Shown piece after piece: positions 23,036-35,325 of a DNA stretch of 64,000 nucleotides. This DNA comes from Mucor racemosus (Eukaryota > Mucoromycota > Mucoromycetes > Mucorales > Mucoraceae). Under the pieces are notes generated by a model. That model made no database searches. It saw nothing but the letters and a program-made list of their open reading frames with translations, and had not been told where the DNA came from. The DNA is taken from contig JAPEHQ010000009.1 of assembly GCA_027405735.1 (NCBI GenBank), positions 1,178,001 through 1,242,000 of the forward strand, given 5' to 3'. The position numbers and the translations under genes are program-made. Every line of letters starts with the position of its first letter. Position 1 is the first letter of the stretch.

Positions 23036-24638
23036 TAATATTGCACAGTTTCATTATTAATTTATAGAAGATAGGAACCAGCTACTGAACAATAGGACTT
23101 GCTATACCTGTCAATATTTGGAATACTGTAATTCTGATAGATCAAAACCCATCTGAATCTACTTTTTATAACTGTAAAAAACGAACGACAACAAAAAAAA
23201 ACCTTATCTCGGCAAATTTTGATCCTATTAACTTCCAACTTTACACGAAGGTGAGGACACATCTTTGACATTCTGATGATGACGATCTCAAAGAGCAACA
23301 TACACAACCTAACACGTGTTGAGAAAACTATCACCAAAGTACACTGTAAAAAATGAGAAAAAAACACTAATAGAATAATATATAAGATGCTGTTTATTCT
23401 TTTTTTAAAATCAGATAGAGATTCTCCATGGCTATTAAAGATCTTTTGTTATTTATATTGATTGTCTAATCTAAAGGGAAGGGAAATATATAAGTAATTG
23501 ATCATTGCTGTTGACCAATGATTATCTAGAAAGATTAATTCAGTGTTGAGTTATTATTATGTATTATATTGGTAAATGGCAAAGCTATTGGTTCTTCATG
23601 AATATAAAAACGTATGGATCTATTCATCAGCAAGCTCTTTAATTCTATCTTTGAATACACTTTGATAGAGTTGCTGTACAGGATGTCAATTTTATGTACG
23701 CGAAATTGACATTTAATTTGTGATACAAATGATAAACTTTTACTATAATGACAATTACTGTTCTATGACATGCACCTACTATAGCATACTGATCAAGGAT
23801 CAAGGTTCATCTTTTTTAAAAAAATATCGGTTTTCAAATATTGTTTTTAATAAACTGTGAGCAAATAAATATATATCATCAGAAAAATACCAGATATCTA
23901 AACGTTTGTTTCTTGAATGATCAGTTACCATGCTAATGTTCCATATGATCAATGGTAAACAAATATATATATTATTAGATAGCATTATTTAATTGCTTTT
24001 TTGAGATTTTAATAGATTGAATAATCGATAAAACAAAATTTAAACTAGATTAATGAGCTAATCCCTAAGTATTACTTCAACGACAGCACACAAAATCTGA
24101 ATATTCAAATCAGAATGTTGTGCCCTCATTTCTACAACTAGGCCATATTCAATACTTTTTATAGTATTTCTTATTGTTGCATCCACAGATCTGGGTGCAT
24201 TCCTTGGTTAAGATTACGACACAGTTTGATATGTTAAGTTCTACATTGCTGTGTATTACGTTATGAAGCTCCGTTTCTACAGGAATGTGGAACTAGTGTG
24301 TGTCACCTAGACTTGATTGGATATATGTATATATATAAATAGACTCATTTAAACAGGTCATATAATTAGAGAATGTGAATATAAAAGAAGATGTTTTGAT
24401 CTTATAATAAAGTTCTTTAGTTTTAGTGTGCTCTTTCATTTCATAACAATTTTCCTTTATTTTTATTAAATGATTTAGTACATATTTTAGCTTTGAGATT
24501 GATATAATCTCCTGGCGTAACACTTATTAGGCACTGCTAAATAAGTATTATGTTACCTAATTCTAGATTTCTTTTATATGCCACAAAAAATTCAAAAACT
24601 TGAAAAGTTCACTGCTTTACCCTTAAAACTGCTTCTTA
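23036..24638. other. Intergenic, AT-rich, no gene seen
   Basis: No splice-bounded coding segment or recognised family. Several ORFs of 60-100 codons are AT-rich and lack homology cues. A short T/A-rich tract and TATATA runs occur near 23960 and 24320. Probably old transposon debris. Confidence 0.45.
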
Positions 24639-24777
24639 CACTATGAAGAAAAAATCTCTTAATTCTCTTAATTGTGCCACATTAAGGAAAATAAGAAAAT
24701 TTTCACTGCTTATTTTTTTAAAATTTTGTCTTATTTTTCTTAATGTGGCATAATTAAGAGATTTTTTCTTCATAGTG
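24639..24777. mobile_element. 139-bp MITE with near-perfect inverted halves
   Basis: Starts CACTATGAAGAAAAAATCTC and ends with its reverse complement. The inverted repeats run about 60 bp on each side around a short T/A-rich centre, so the single strand folds into one long hairpin. The ends begin CACTA. Flanking triplets (TTA before, ATT after) are not an exact duplication. It lies next to a family B repeat. Confidence 0.7.
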
Positions 24778-26090
24778 ATTACTTTTCATCCCTCCCCAAC
24801 TGTTTGTTTCACTAAATAACATCAAGGAAAAAATATATGCCAATGTACCTGAGATCCTCACCTTTTATCCAAAAACACGTATCCGGAAATATCCTACTTT
24901 TTACAGTTGGTATTAATTTTTCAGCGCTAATGTTTCAGATTTTTATCGCTAATTCACTGCGAAAATTCAAAACTTTGAGGCTTCATATCTCTACAAAAAA
25001 TCAAGCTATACTGATGTATCATTCTTAAGCCGGATCATGTCAAATCCAAAAAAGTAAATAATAACAGATCCGGAACTGGAAGTTCCTTAATTAAATATTA
25101 ACTATACAATGCTCCTAGAAGCATGGTATAGAAGCATGGTACAAAAGCATAATACGCCAGTGCGATATTCCAACGTGATATACCAGCATGACACATTACT
25201 ATTAAATAACATCTAAACTACCTTACCACACCATTAATTCCCCAAATCAAATAGTATATAAACCCTATTAATTTCATTCCAATAAACGATATCTCTTTAC
25301 TTGATTAAATTTCTAATTTTATTTAACCTAAACATATTTTGATAAATCATATACTAACATCCTTTAATAACGAAACTTACTTGTTTGAAGCGCTCTATAG
25401 CATATTGCAGTATAAAAATTTTCTGAGCACTTTTATTTTTTTTCTATTTTTTTCACAGCTTTATAGTAGATTTCAAAATATCCGTTATATTGAGTTGTAT
25501 TTTTTTTTACATCCATGTCATCAACCTCGTTGAGCTCTCTGGGACCCACTTTAGTTTTTTTCAAAATATTGAGATTTCATGGAGATATCCTCAAAAATGT
25601 GTATAAAGATATACCTTCGATTCTAGCTTCAATTTTCCCCCTATATACCCTTATCCCAAATTCTGAATCTGAAAAAAATTTGGACAAAAATCTAATTTTC
25701 TCTACGAAAAATATAGCTAGAAGGTTCAGTAATGGCTCGATTGATAGATAATAATTTTGTTTATTATATCCATTACTTAGATTTAAAATACAATTACAAA
25801 AAATAACGCATATCTTCAAAAAACCTATAAAACTTCAATCGCATTTTACGCAAAATTTAACGTAAAACATTTGTTTGAATTTTATTTAGGTAGATGCAGA
25901 ATTAAAAAGTGCACAAAAACCATCTAAAGCACTAGTTCAACTTACTTTGCAGTTCATAAAATATCAAGCATACTTGTTTTTTGGTTCATTTTTCGGTCAC
26001 TTTGGCAGAACGATTTTGGAACTCAGTCATAATAAGCTGTAAGCTGTAATGTGAACTATTATTTTGATTGTCTTGATGAAAAATCAATAT
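24778..26090 (+). repeat. Family B dispersed repeat, copy 2, split by a solo LTR
   Basis: Matches 17930-19428 on the same strand (for example TATCCGGAAATATCC near 24880 and TTCTCTACGAAAAAT near 25698). A solo LTR with a perfect target-site duplication interrupts it at 25012-25349. A TA dinucleotide run follows at 26110-26135. Confidence 0.65.
25012..25349 (+). mobile_element. Solo LTR with 5-bp target duplication TATAC
   Basis: 338 bp starting TGATGTATC and ending GATAAATCA, flanked on both sides by TATAC (25007-25011 and 25350-25354). The uninterrupted sequence in the homologous repeat near 18405 and in the inverted copy near 54330 confirms the insertion point. A TATATAAACCC box near 25255 and AATAAACG near 25281 fit LTR promoter and polyadenylation signals. 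The ends resemble the solo LTR at 53865-54177, so both are probably from one retrotransposon family. Confidence 0.85.
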
Positions 26091-26765
26091 TTTTTACTAA
26101 ATCAAAAAAATATATATATATATATATATATATATTAGCTAACGGTATTACATTAATACAAAAGAAATATTATTAAATAGTTTATGTTAAAATTACTCGA
26201 AAAAGCAATAAATAATTGATCATCTGCAGTCTGCAGTGAAATTTGAATGAATGAGTTTTAGTAATTGCCAAGGATGTAAAACTACATATTGCGGATATGG
26301 TCCATAGCGCTTAAAGTGTAGTTATTGCGTTTTTTCCGAAAACGTTCAGAGAAAATGCACATGTAGCAACATTAATAATTGAATTACGATATCTCCAAAT
26401 GAGGAGGTGCAATTATCCCCCTTTTCCAAGGATTTCTCAATTATTGTAATATGCAAAAAGATAATTAAGCTCAAAGTGATATATGCATTTAAACCTTATG
26501 TCACAAAAGAGCTCATGTAACCTGCATAGATTAGATTTGTTCATTGCTATGGTATTTTTTTTTCTTTGTGCGACGAATTATTTAAGAAAAGATTCAATAC
26601 TAAATTCTTGTATGACATCGGAACGGCACCGTTCTTTTTGTTTCTTGAATGTTCTATCCAATTAAACTATCAGGATTTTTTTTTATGTAAAGATTGGTAT
26701 GTCTCAATATGTTCCAGTTCCAGTTGCAGTTCAATTTTTTTTTTCTCTTTTCATAGTTTAATATT

Positions 26766-29700
26766 ATGACCTTACGCACAAACAATACATCATCGAATGG
26801 AAACAATCATCATGTAAATAAGTTTTGGGCGAGGTCTAATTTAGAAGATACGACTACAGACGATGATTCTTCGGATAACATAGTTATGGCAAAAAAGAGT
26901 CATTCAACAATATTGTCAGTTGAGAAAGGAGGTACGCTTGTATTGAAATTAATTTTGATAAATTAGAATATTAACCTTTTACTATTAGATGATATTTCTG
27001 AAGCTACAAATACTAGCTATGGATATTCCATTCAAGATCCATCAACTTCCGCTGATGAACACCCAATCTCTCCAACTACAATACCGCCAACAACGAAAAG
27101 CCATAAGAATAATGATGTCAGTTTATTTAATCCTTCATTCAGTGAACCAAACAGCTCAACTAAAAGATATCAAACGAAAATGCTATTGGCAAGTTTAATC
27201 GAACATTTCTGTCGTGCTTATGGAGATACACCTGATGCAAACCGAAAAGTGTTTTTTCTCATTTGTCAAACTTTGCGTTCTTTGGGAATTATCGATGCTG
27301 AATTTGTGGATGAAATGACAAGTGTTCGTTCTGCATTTCAACAAGCATTTCATAAATTATTTTATACAGCTGTACAAACTGTGCGAAACCAAGATTTAGT
27401 TCATTTTGATGACAATTTACCGATTATGCTGATCAAATCTGCACCCGTCAAAGATTCGTCCTTGTTCTCATCGTCAAATAGTTCGAGTCCAGAACCTTCT
27501 TCTTCTACTTTATCATCGTCCTCATCGTCATCAGAATTCCCAACTAGTCGTTCTAAACAACAACAACAACAACGACAACAACGACAACAACAACAACAAC
27601 AACAGCAACAACAACAACAACAACAACAACAACGAAAACAAAACGATTACTTTTCTCATCACAGTGCTTCATCTTCTGCTGCATATCCACAACAACTATC
27701 ACCTTTGGTTGATGATAGTATGCTTAGTCATTCAGCTAAAATGAGCAATTCTGCAGCCACAGCGTCTAGTTTCCACACCTTTATATCCAACAGTACCGGT
27801 GGTAGCAATGGTGGTGATTTCTTTGGTAATCTCAGTGTACAAAACTCTCGTTATAATAATGATTTTGTGGAAATCAGTTTATTAGGCAAAGGAGGTTTCG
27901 CAAGTGCTTTCCGTGCTCGTAATAAACTAGACGATATTGATTACGCTGTCAAAAAGATTCGTCTAGGAAACGACATTGAAGAAAGCGACCAAAATAAGAA
28001 AAATCCTTATGAAAAAATATTCAGAGAGATCAAAAACCTTGCTCGCTTAGAACATCAAAATGTCATTCGATATTATTCATCTTGGTTGGAATTTGATGAT
28101 TCTGCTAATTATGAATCATTACCTACAGATGCTTCTGATTGGGAAGAAGATACTTCACGACCTTATGTAGGTCGAAAATCTTCATCTAATGAAAGTAGCA
28201 CTAGTATATTTAGAGGTAGAGATCCAACATTTAGCGATCCAAGTGCTTCTTCATTTGGTCGTGATGCCCATAATGATGATAGTGGCATGTCTCATATTCA
28301 ATTTGGAGAAGAATCAACCAGTGATTTTGGTGGAGGAGAATCGAATAGTTCTTGGTCTAATATGACCAAATCTCAGGAGGCTTCTAATTCTAGACAACAA
28401 CAACAATATCAATTACAATCACCTAAACCTACGATACCCAATAAGAAGAAAACTGGCTGGACTTTATTTATTCAAATGCAATTGTGTCCAAGTAAGGGTT
28501 TTTTTTTTCGTTATACGAATTATACTATAAACGTACTAAATCCAATTCGGAACAGCTACTTTGCATGACTATATAAAGTTTCGTAATAAACAATATTCAG
28601 AAGAAGCAGATGTTGATATTGTAGACACTCGTAGGAACATTGAAATCTTTGCTCAAATATTGGAAGGAACTGCTTATATTCATGATCAAGGATTGATTCA
28701 TCGAGATCTGAAACCTAGCAATATCTTTTTGAGTATACCAAATACATCTGCATATGTGAGTGATATTGATGGAAAACGAAGAAAAAGAAAAACCAGTGGT
28801 GCTGGCGGTTGCTTGGAATCATCTTCAACTACAGCTAATTCATCGACGTTTAGTACTTTGCCTAATGATAGTAATATTAACATGTGGGAAGAACATTGGG
28901 TACCAAAAATTGGTGATTTTGGTTTAGCTGCTGAGACAATGGATGAGGCAACAGGTGATACTGTACTTGTACCCACTCCCATATCGTCTACACCCCCTAG
29001 TCCAAAAATAGGTCCTTGTTCAGATGCTAATACTAGCAGCAGTAGTATGAATTTGATAGATCAACACATTCAACAACGACCTAAAAGACCCAAGCCCAAA
29101 CGTACTCGTACAGTGGGTGTTGGTACCCGTACCGTAAGTTTTTGATTTAATTATATATGTGCGTCCTGTATTAACTTTCTTATTTTCAACTAGTATGCTT
29201 CACCAGAACAATTAGCCATTCCAGCACAAGCATACGATGAAAAAGTAGACATTTACTCTTTAGGCATCATTTTATTTGAACTATTTCAACCGTTTACTAC
29301 AGGCATGGAAAGAGCTGATTCGTTGGATAAATTAAAACGCGGTATATTCCCTCATGGATTCCTAGAAATGTACCCAAAAGTATCTGCTTTAATTCTTTGG
29401 ATGATGGATCATAAACCCGATCATCGACCTAGTGCCCATCAGTTGTTGGAATTCGAGTTATTTTCACATCCCAATGATCAGGATGATGGAGATATGTGTT
29501 TAACATTGCAGACACAGTTACAATCCAAAATCAACCAGTTGGAACGTAAAAATAAGGAAATCGAAGAATTAAATCAAAAGGTGATTCAAATAGAACAAGA
29601 AAAGCAACAAGCGTTGGATGAAATGCAACAAAAGCTAAAAGAGATGCAATTGAAATTGAATCAATTTGAAGCGGATAAACCAATTGCGAAAACATGCTCC

Positions 29701-29769
29701 ATTTTGAGTCCAACACCTTCATTTCTCAGAAAGAAAAAGGAAGTGAGGTGGTCTTCAATAGATTCATAA
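26766..29769 (+). CDS. HRI-type eIF2-alpha kinase
   Basis: Four exons (26766-26931, 26989-28491, 28556-29133, 29194-29769; introns 57, 64, 60 nt) give 940 residues. No RWD or HisRS-like domain is present, so it is not a GCN2. Residues about 120-185 (MLLASLIEHFCRAY, FFLICQTLRSLGIID) match the N-terminal helical domain of HRI (EIF2AK1). The kinase domain runs from about 345 to 850: P-loop LLGKGGFASAFRAR (about 355), YAVKKI, a long acidic/Ser insert (about 420-545) typical of eIF2-alpha kinases, HRDLKPSNIFL (about 605), KIGDFGLA (about 676), GTRTYASPEQL in the activation loop, and ELFQPFTTGMERA, an HRI signature. A 50-residue coiled coil closes the chain (about 858-913). It should phosphorylate eIF2-alpha under stress. 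Whether it senses heme cannot be told. A poly-Gln tract (about 27555-27640) precedes the kinase domain. Confidence 0.88.
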
Positions 29770-29855
29770 ATAAGCTCTTGTAACACCTTCTGTCATTTAT
29801 TAAGGTTTATCGTACGATTATTTTTGTAAATATATAAAGATTTTTTATTATATAA
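29770..29855. terminator. Shared 3' region of convergent kinase and kelch/BTB genes
   Basis: Only 86 bp separate the two stop codons. The stretch is AT-rich with several ATAAA/TTTAT words on both strands, so the two mature 3' ends probably overlap. No specific cleavage site can be fixed by eye. Confidence 0.45.
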
Positions 29856-32618
29856 TCAAGTATTATTATTGTTATTATTATTATTATGATTGTTTTGAAA
29901 TGATATAGATGATGAAAATTTACCAAAAGCTTCCAAAAATGCCTTTTTTTTCTTTTTTTCTTTGTTTGGTTGTTGCTTTGGAGGAGGACTAGATGATCTT
30001 CTTGGACTAGATGCATTTAAATCCAGTTCCGATGTAGGATACGATCTTTGTTGGCGTGGGGTAGCAGGTGGACTATATGTGTTCCGAGTAGGCGAATACA
30101 TACCATTTAGAGTAGATGATCTTTGCTGTAATTGTTGTGGAGCATAAGTAGATTGAACTGTGGAACGATTACTACTTAGAGATGGTTTTCTGGATCTAAA
30201 TGATTGTAATGTAGGAGATGCTGTATTACTAGCAAAAGTATCATAGTTAGATAATCTTGCAGAAGATGAGGTTGTTGCTGCTGCAATCATATTTTCCGTT
30301 CCATTGTTATTATAACTTGAAGATGATAATGAAGATGTTGGTGATATGGGAGCTGGTAGATCCATTGAATTAGATGCAGCTAGTAGAGCAGGTGTAGAAA
30401 CAGTTCTTGATCTAATTGAATTATTATGTTGCAATTGCTGTTGTTGTTGTTGTTGTTGTTGTGCTTGTTGTTGTTGTTGTGCTTGTTGTTGTGCTTGTTG
30501 TTGTTGTGCTTGTTGTTGGTTTTGTTGTTGTTGAATCATCTTCTTTGCTGCAATCATCATTTTTAGTGCACGAATTTGTAAACTAGTTTGATGTGACAGA
30601 GCGGCTGTTTCAAAAATTAAAGGAGCAGTCGACATATTAAGCATTTGATGGAGTGCATGCGTTGATAATTCTCGAAGACGTGGAATATCGTACATGTCTG
30701 ATAGCAATAGTAATTGAGATAATATATGAGGTTGATATTGTTGTGCAGTTAATAGATTATCGGTATAAATATATTGTAATAAAGCAATGACAACTGCATG
30801 CGGATATGGAAATGACATGTAATGACTTTTGATCAATGTAATTTCTTCCTTTTCATCTAACTCTTGCTCAATGATAGCCTCCTTTATATTTGCATCATTT
30901 TCATCATTATTCTCATCAGTCTCCTCTTTTTGATCTTGAGCTTTTTTTTCTTCCTTTGCATTTTCATCATCATCATCATCATCATTTTCTTCTTCTTCTT
31001 TCTCCCTTTTCTCCTTATCACTATGTAAATCAATGTCGGTATCATTAATATCTTTAATAAGAGACAAAGAAGATGTATTTGATGGCGATGTCGACACTCT
31101 AGATGAATCCAATGCCTCCTTTTTCTCTTTTTCTTGATCATTCTCCTCTTCAATTGTTTCCTGATGTTGTTGTACATTTTGCGATGAACGTTTAGAAGCT
31201 GACTGATTAATGACCTGATGATTATTCTTCATTAAATTACTAAAATAGGGCCATCGTTGACATAGTACAGCCGAATTGACGGGAATACTTTGATTATCTT
31301 GAGTGATGATGTGAAAATCAGAAACGGCAGGTTCATTTAAAAGTCGAAGCCCCATCTCCTGAGCCAATGAAGAACAAGTCGTTTTAGGTAATGAATAAAC
31401 ACCAAATGCTTCTAAATCCACCATGGCAATATGATCAAAATTGACTTGTCGGTGATTATAGTCATCTAATAAACTTCTATTTGAGTTACCAAACACGAGG
31501 AATCGATTTGAACTTTGATGAAGTGCTCCGCGATTCCAAGATCCTGTATTGAATACGGTGCCTGTTTCAATACGTGACCAAGTGAGTTTACCGAGATCAA
31601 GGGCCCAAATAGTATAAGATTGTGTCTGAGGCGATAAATAAGTACCTGCTACGATCAGATGATTACCGAGGGTGTGACCTGTGGGGAATCGTAGTCCAGG
31701 GGGCATTACGGTACCATTCATATAATGCGAGCAATCCTCTATGGTGGTCGTTTGTGGTGTTGAATTATTTGCAAAAATAATCTGTAACTCTCGTTTAACA
31801 TCCGCAAAGTTGTAATTGGTATAAAGATATACAGGGTTGGTTTCATCACTAACAGATTGAAGTGAACTTGGACTGAATTGTCGTAAAGAAGTTACTCGAA
31901 TATCATCTGTACTGTTATTCCCTAATTCATTGTTAGTGGTTTGAATTTCATCTGTCACTTCATCATGTTGTTGTTGCTGTATAATTGATAATGATGATGG
32001 AAATCGAGTACCAGGTGGTGCAGTAACAGCAACAGATCTATAGGCACCAACATGTTTATCAAATGCTTTTACTTGTTCCCATTCCCATGATTTTAGATTT
32101 AATACATTCATTTCATCCAAATAATTGTTATCCAAATCTTGGCCACCAACAATTATTAATTTATCTTCTGTTATTGAGGATAAATGTGCATATCTTGCCT
32201 GTGGGGAGTATAAAGAAGGTTGAATTGATGGTTTTTTCCAGCACATTGTTTCAATATCAAGCACAGCTACATCATCGAGTACGCATAATCCTTCACTTGA
32301 TATTCTAGAATATCCCATACCACCAAATATGATTAGTTGATTTTTGTATACGCTAGTTGAATGAAAATATCGTGCTTTTGGTGGACTATCTGAATCTGGT
32401 GGAGGTATATGACGAGTCCAACAGAGTGTATTCAAATCAAGTATATATAAATAATTTGTCATTTTTCGAGATGTGGCTAGTCGTCCCGCAAATACATAAA
32501 CTTTATCATCTACTACGTTTACTGATGCACCAACTAGGGCAGGTGGTACTTCTTCCATAGTTACATGAATTTGAGTAATGATACCCGAGATGGATTGCAT
32601 TTGCATATTTGAAGGCAT
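29856..32618 (-). CDS. Kelch-repeat/BTB protein (Ral2/LZTR1-like architecture)
   Basis: A single-exon frame of 920 residues from the ATG at 32618; the frame is open 29 codons further upstream, but those codons read through a CA-rich leader. Residues about 15-400 carry kelch repeats: GASVNVVDDKVYVFAGR, RYFHSTSVYKNQLIIFGG, RYAHLSSITEDKLIIVGG, GHTLGNHLIVAGT and HQSSNRFLVFG. A BTB domain starts near 430 (SDFHIITQDNQSIPVNSAVL), is interrupted by an acidic/Ser insert of about 120 residues (about 470-590), then resumes with FPYPHAVVIALLQYIYTD and LLLLSDMYDIPRL. A poly-Gln tract (about 694-733) and a Ser/Thr/Pro-rich tail ending in KEKKKKKAFLEAFGKF follow. N-terminal kelch plus BTB is the arrangement of S. 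pombe Ral2 and animal LZTR1, which act on Ras; substrate recruitment to a CUL3 ligase is the usual BTB role. The link to Ras is inference. Confidence 0.82.
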   Translation of the reverse strand: MPSNMQMQSISGIITQIHVTMEEVPPALVGASVNVVDDKVYVFAGRLATSRKMTNYLYILDLNTLCWTRHIPPPDSDSPPKARYFHSTSVYKNQLIIFGGMGYSRISSEGLCVLDDVAVLDIETMCWKKPSIQPSLYSPQARYAHLSSITEDKLIIVGGQDLDNNYLDEMNVLNLKSWEWEQVKAFDKHVGAYRSVAVTAPPGTRFPSSLSIIQQQQHDEVTDEIQTTNNELGNNSTDDIRVTSLRQFSPSSLQSVSDETNPVYLYTNYNFADVKRELQIIFANNSTPQTTTIEDCSHYMNGTVMPPGLRFPTGHTLGNHLIVAGTYLSPQTQSYTIWALDLGKLTWSRIETGTVFNTGSWNRGALHQSSNRFLVFGNSNRSLLDDYNHRQVNFDHIAMVDLEAFGVYSLPKTTCSSLAQEMGLRLLNEPAVSDFHIITQDNQSIPVNSAVLCQRWPYFSNLMKNNHQVINQSASKRSSQNVQQHQETIEEENDQEKEKKEALDSSRVSTSPSNTSSLSLIKDINDTDIDLHSDKEKREKEEEENDDDDDDENAKEEKKAQDQKEETDENNDENDANIKEAIIEQELDEKEEITLIKSHYMSFPYPHAVVIALLQYIYTDNLLTAQQYQPHILSQLLLLSDMYDIPRLRELSTHALHQMLNMSTAPLIFETAALSHQTSLQIRALKMMIAAKKMIQQQQNQQQAQQQQAQQQAQQQQQAQQQQQQQQQLQHNNSIRSRTVSTPALLAASNSMDLPAPISPTSSLSSSSYNNNGTENMIAAATTSSSARLSNYDTFASNTASPTLQSFRSRKPSLSSNRSTVQSTYAPQQLQQRSSTLNGMYSPTRNTYSPPATPRQQRSYPTSELDLNASSPRRSSSPPPKQQPNKEKKKKKAFLEAFGKFSSSISFQNNHNNNNNNNNT

Positions 32619-32851
32619 TTTGTTTTGGGTGGTTTTGAATAATTGATTATTTAGTGCAAGAAGAAAATAAGAGGAATAAAAAAAAACACACACACGCACA
32701 CACACACAAAAAACACAAACAGGGGAAAATAAAGTAGAAATGAAAATATTTTACTCCTTTCGGCTGTTTGCTAAAACAAAAAATAGTAAAATAGAAGGAA
32801 AGAAAGAAAGAAGAAAAGAAAGCTTGATTTAAAATCACACATTAAAGAGGG

Positions 32852-32896
<45 letters not shown>

Positions 32897-35325
32897 CAGC
32901 ATCGATAACACCAAAATGTAAAATAACCCCGGCCCCACACATGAAAAATGTTTTATACAACTATATTATTTTGACTCCTTGAAAGAAATGTTCATACATA
33001 TAAATAGTATATATAAAATACAGCCTCAATGAAAATCAACTTGTGATACATCTATAAAAAGATACCTATATTTTGTTTTATAACGATGGGAATATATATA
33101 TTCATGTAGTCAAGAATAAGATCTTGGTATGTTTACATAGAATAAAAAAAAGATACGATCGATTCTCCCTTTTTGTTGTGCAAATGTAAAGTGCACACAT
33201 TGGCTATTGTGTGATTTATGGTGGTAATAATATAAATTTTGTATTCGCTAATCGAGAATTACATGTGAAATGGTAATACATATAATTAAAATTATAATTC
33301 GCATACACTAATTATGCATACACATCATTCAAGTTGGTATCATTCTCTTTCCGTAACATGCTTCCGCATATAATATTTCTTTTTTGCACAATCAAATTTG
33401 ATTATTGCATTTCGTATATATCAGCTTCATTACTTACCAAAATAGGCTAAAATTAACATGAAATAATGCAAGAAAATTAAACTTTAGAGTTTCAATTATC
33501 TTTTGCTGCATATTGCAAGACTTTTTTTTATATGTTTGCTCTGATTGATATTATATTTTAAATGCATCATTCATTCAATAAAGATCAAAAGACGCATGAA
33601 ATATGACTATAGCGGGACTTTAAATCACAAAATCCAAAACTAATTTATTTCTCCAGTTTTGAATTTTTTGAAAAAAACAGACTTCTAAAGGATTTTTAGA
33701 CCCACAATATTCAAATAACAAGACTTTGTGTATTAGTTAAAATATGTACATGTTTGTGTGCTCTATCAGCCGGTATTTTTTATTCATGTAAATTTTTTAT
33801 AAAATTGTCTTTTATTGGCTAAAATATAGAATTTCAGTTTTTTAACAAAAAAGCAAAAAAAATCTAATTAAACCCTCAAAATAAACAATTTCAATCGATA
33901 TATATGCTTTCTATGATTATTTTTGATCTATATATGTATTAGTAAAATACCTCAATTTTCGATAGAAAATTCCGATTTTGTCCAAATTGCAAAAAATCCC
34001 CTTGCCATCACAGGGCCGAATCGATACAAAAAAGTTTACAAAAAAAAATTGAACAGAACATATAGAATATATCTATTGAACAAGGGAAATCGTTTGGTAT
34101 ACTTGTGAGCATTCACAAATTCCAATTGCCTGAGAAATGCGCTCTTTTAAGTGCAGATTTATGCGATTTTTGGTGAAACAACAACATATCGTAAGACGTT
34201 TCTCAAAATATCATGTATTGTAAAATAGTTTTAAGAGTCTAGATTGGTGCTTTTGACTCGAGGCTAATATTTCATAGTGTTCAGTACAATTTATCGGCTG
34301 GTTAAAAGCAAAAAAAAAGGAAGAAACGGGCTTATTTATATTTAATTCGCATGGTATTCTTTTATTCTTATATGAACATTCGCCACAAGAGCAGCCTATA
34401 TGGAGATAAATGCTTTGAAAATACACATTCTAGATATGTTTATCTCTCAGCATAATCAAAAAACTGTATATAAGTATTTCTAGGAAAAAATATTGTAAGG
34501 ATTACAGTAATATGTATCTGTAAGTCCAAAAATCAATCACCCCAAACGCTAGTTTAAAGAGAATTTTTGTACCTCATTTCAATAACTCAAATGGAACATT
34601 TGAAAGTATTTGTATTGTTTCAGAGACTATTTCTACATGTCACTATTTTTTAATTTATTATTTTACGTATAACATGTTTGTGAAAAACGAATTTCGAATC
34701 AAATGAGAGCGATAAATGTTGTAAATATTCCAAATATCAAAAGATGGAACATTTAATGGGTATATTACAACATATCGTGCAATTGTGTAATATAAAATGT
34801 TTAATGTCAACGATAAAAAACGACACTCTCTACTTGTAAAATACAATATTCAGATTGTTTGAGGGAGATTTTTCATTTCTGCTTGTAATATTTACTACGC
34901 ACATTCATTTTAAATACTGTGCGTCAATAAAATGAATTTACCAAACAACATCTAAAACGAAATGCATAGTAAATTAAGATTTTTCATTTATATTTAGTTT
35001 CTTAAGTGAACTGCTCTTTTATCATGCGTTGCGCTATGATTTGTTTTATTGCTACAAGCATTTAAACGATAATGATCGTTATTTTTCTCAGGTAAAAAAA
35101 AATCTCATTTCTATGGGGAAAAAGGTACACTGAAACCCAAAAAAAAAAGACAGAAGACCACAGAGACACACACAGACACAGACAAACACACACCCACACG
35201 CGCACACACAGAGAGAGATCTTAAACCATTAAGTGCCATTAAAAAACCCCATAGAAAGAGCTAAAGAAAATGTAAAAAGGGTAAAGAAAGGGTAAAGAAA
35301 GGATAAAAAAGGATAAAAAGTAAAA
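32619..35325. other. Intergenic gap upstream of the kelch/BTB gene, no gene seen
   Basis: 2.7 kb containing the kelch/BTB promoter, CA-rich sequence at 32680-32720, a pure 44-nt poly-A run (32852-32895) and a purine/CA-rich stretch at 35150-35220. ORFs here are short, AT-rich and featureless. Confidence 0.5.
32852..32895 (+). repeat. Poly-A homopolymer, 44 nt
   Basis: Uninterrupted A run about 235 bp upstream of the kelch/BTB start. On the transcribed (minus) strand it is poly-T, a possible nucleosome-excluding promoter element; length may also be affected by sequencing slippage. Confidence 0.8.

Noticed and set aside
32619..32705. 29-codon N-terminal extension of the kelch/BTB protein
   Set aside because: It reads CA-microsatellite leader (VRVCVFFYSS) and would put a hydrophobic stretch on a cytosolic protein; MPSNMQMQ at 32618 is a more natural start.
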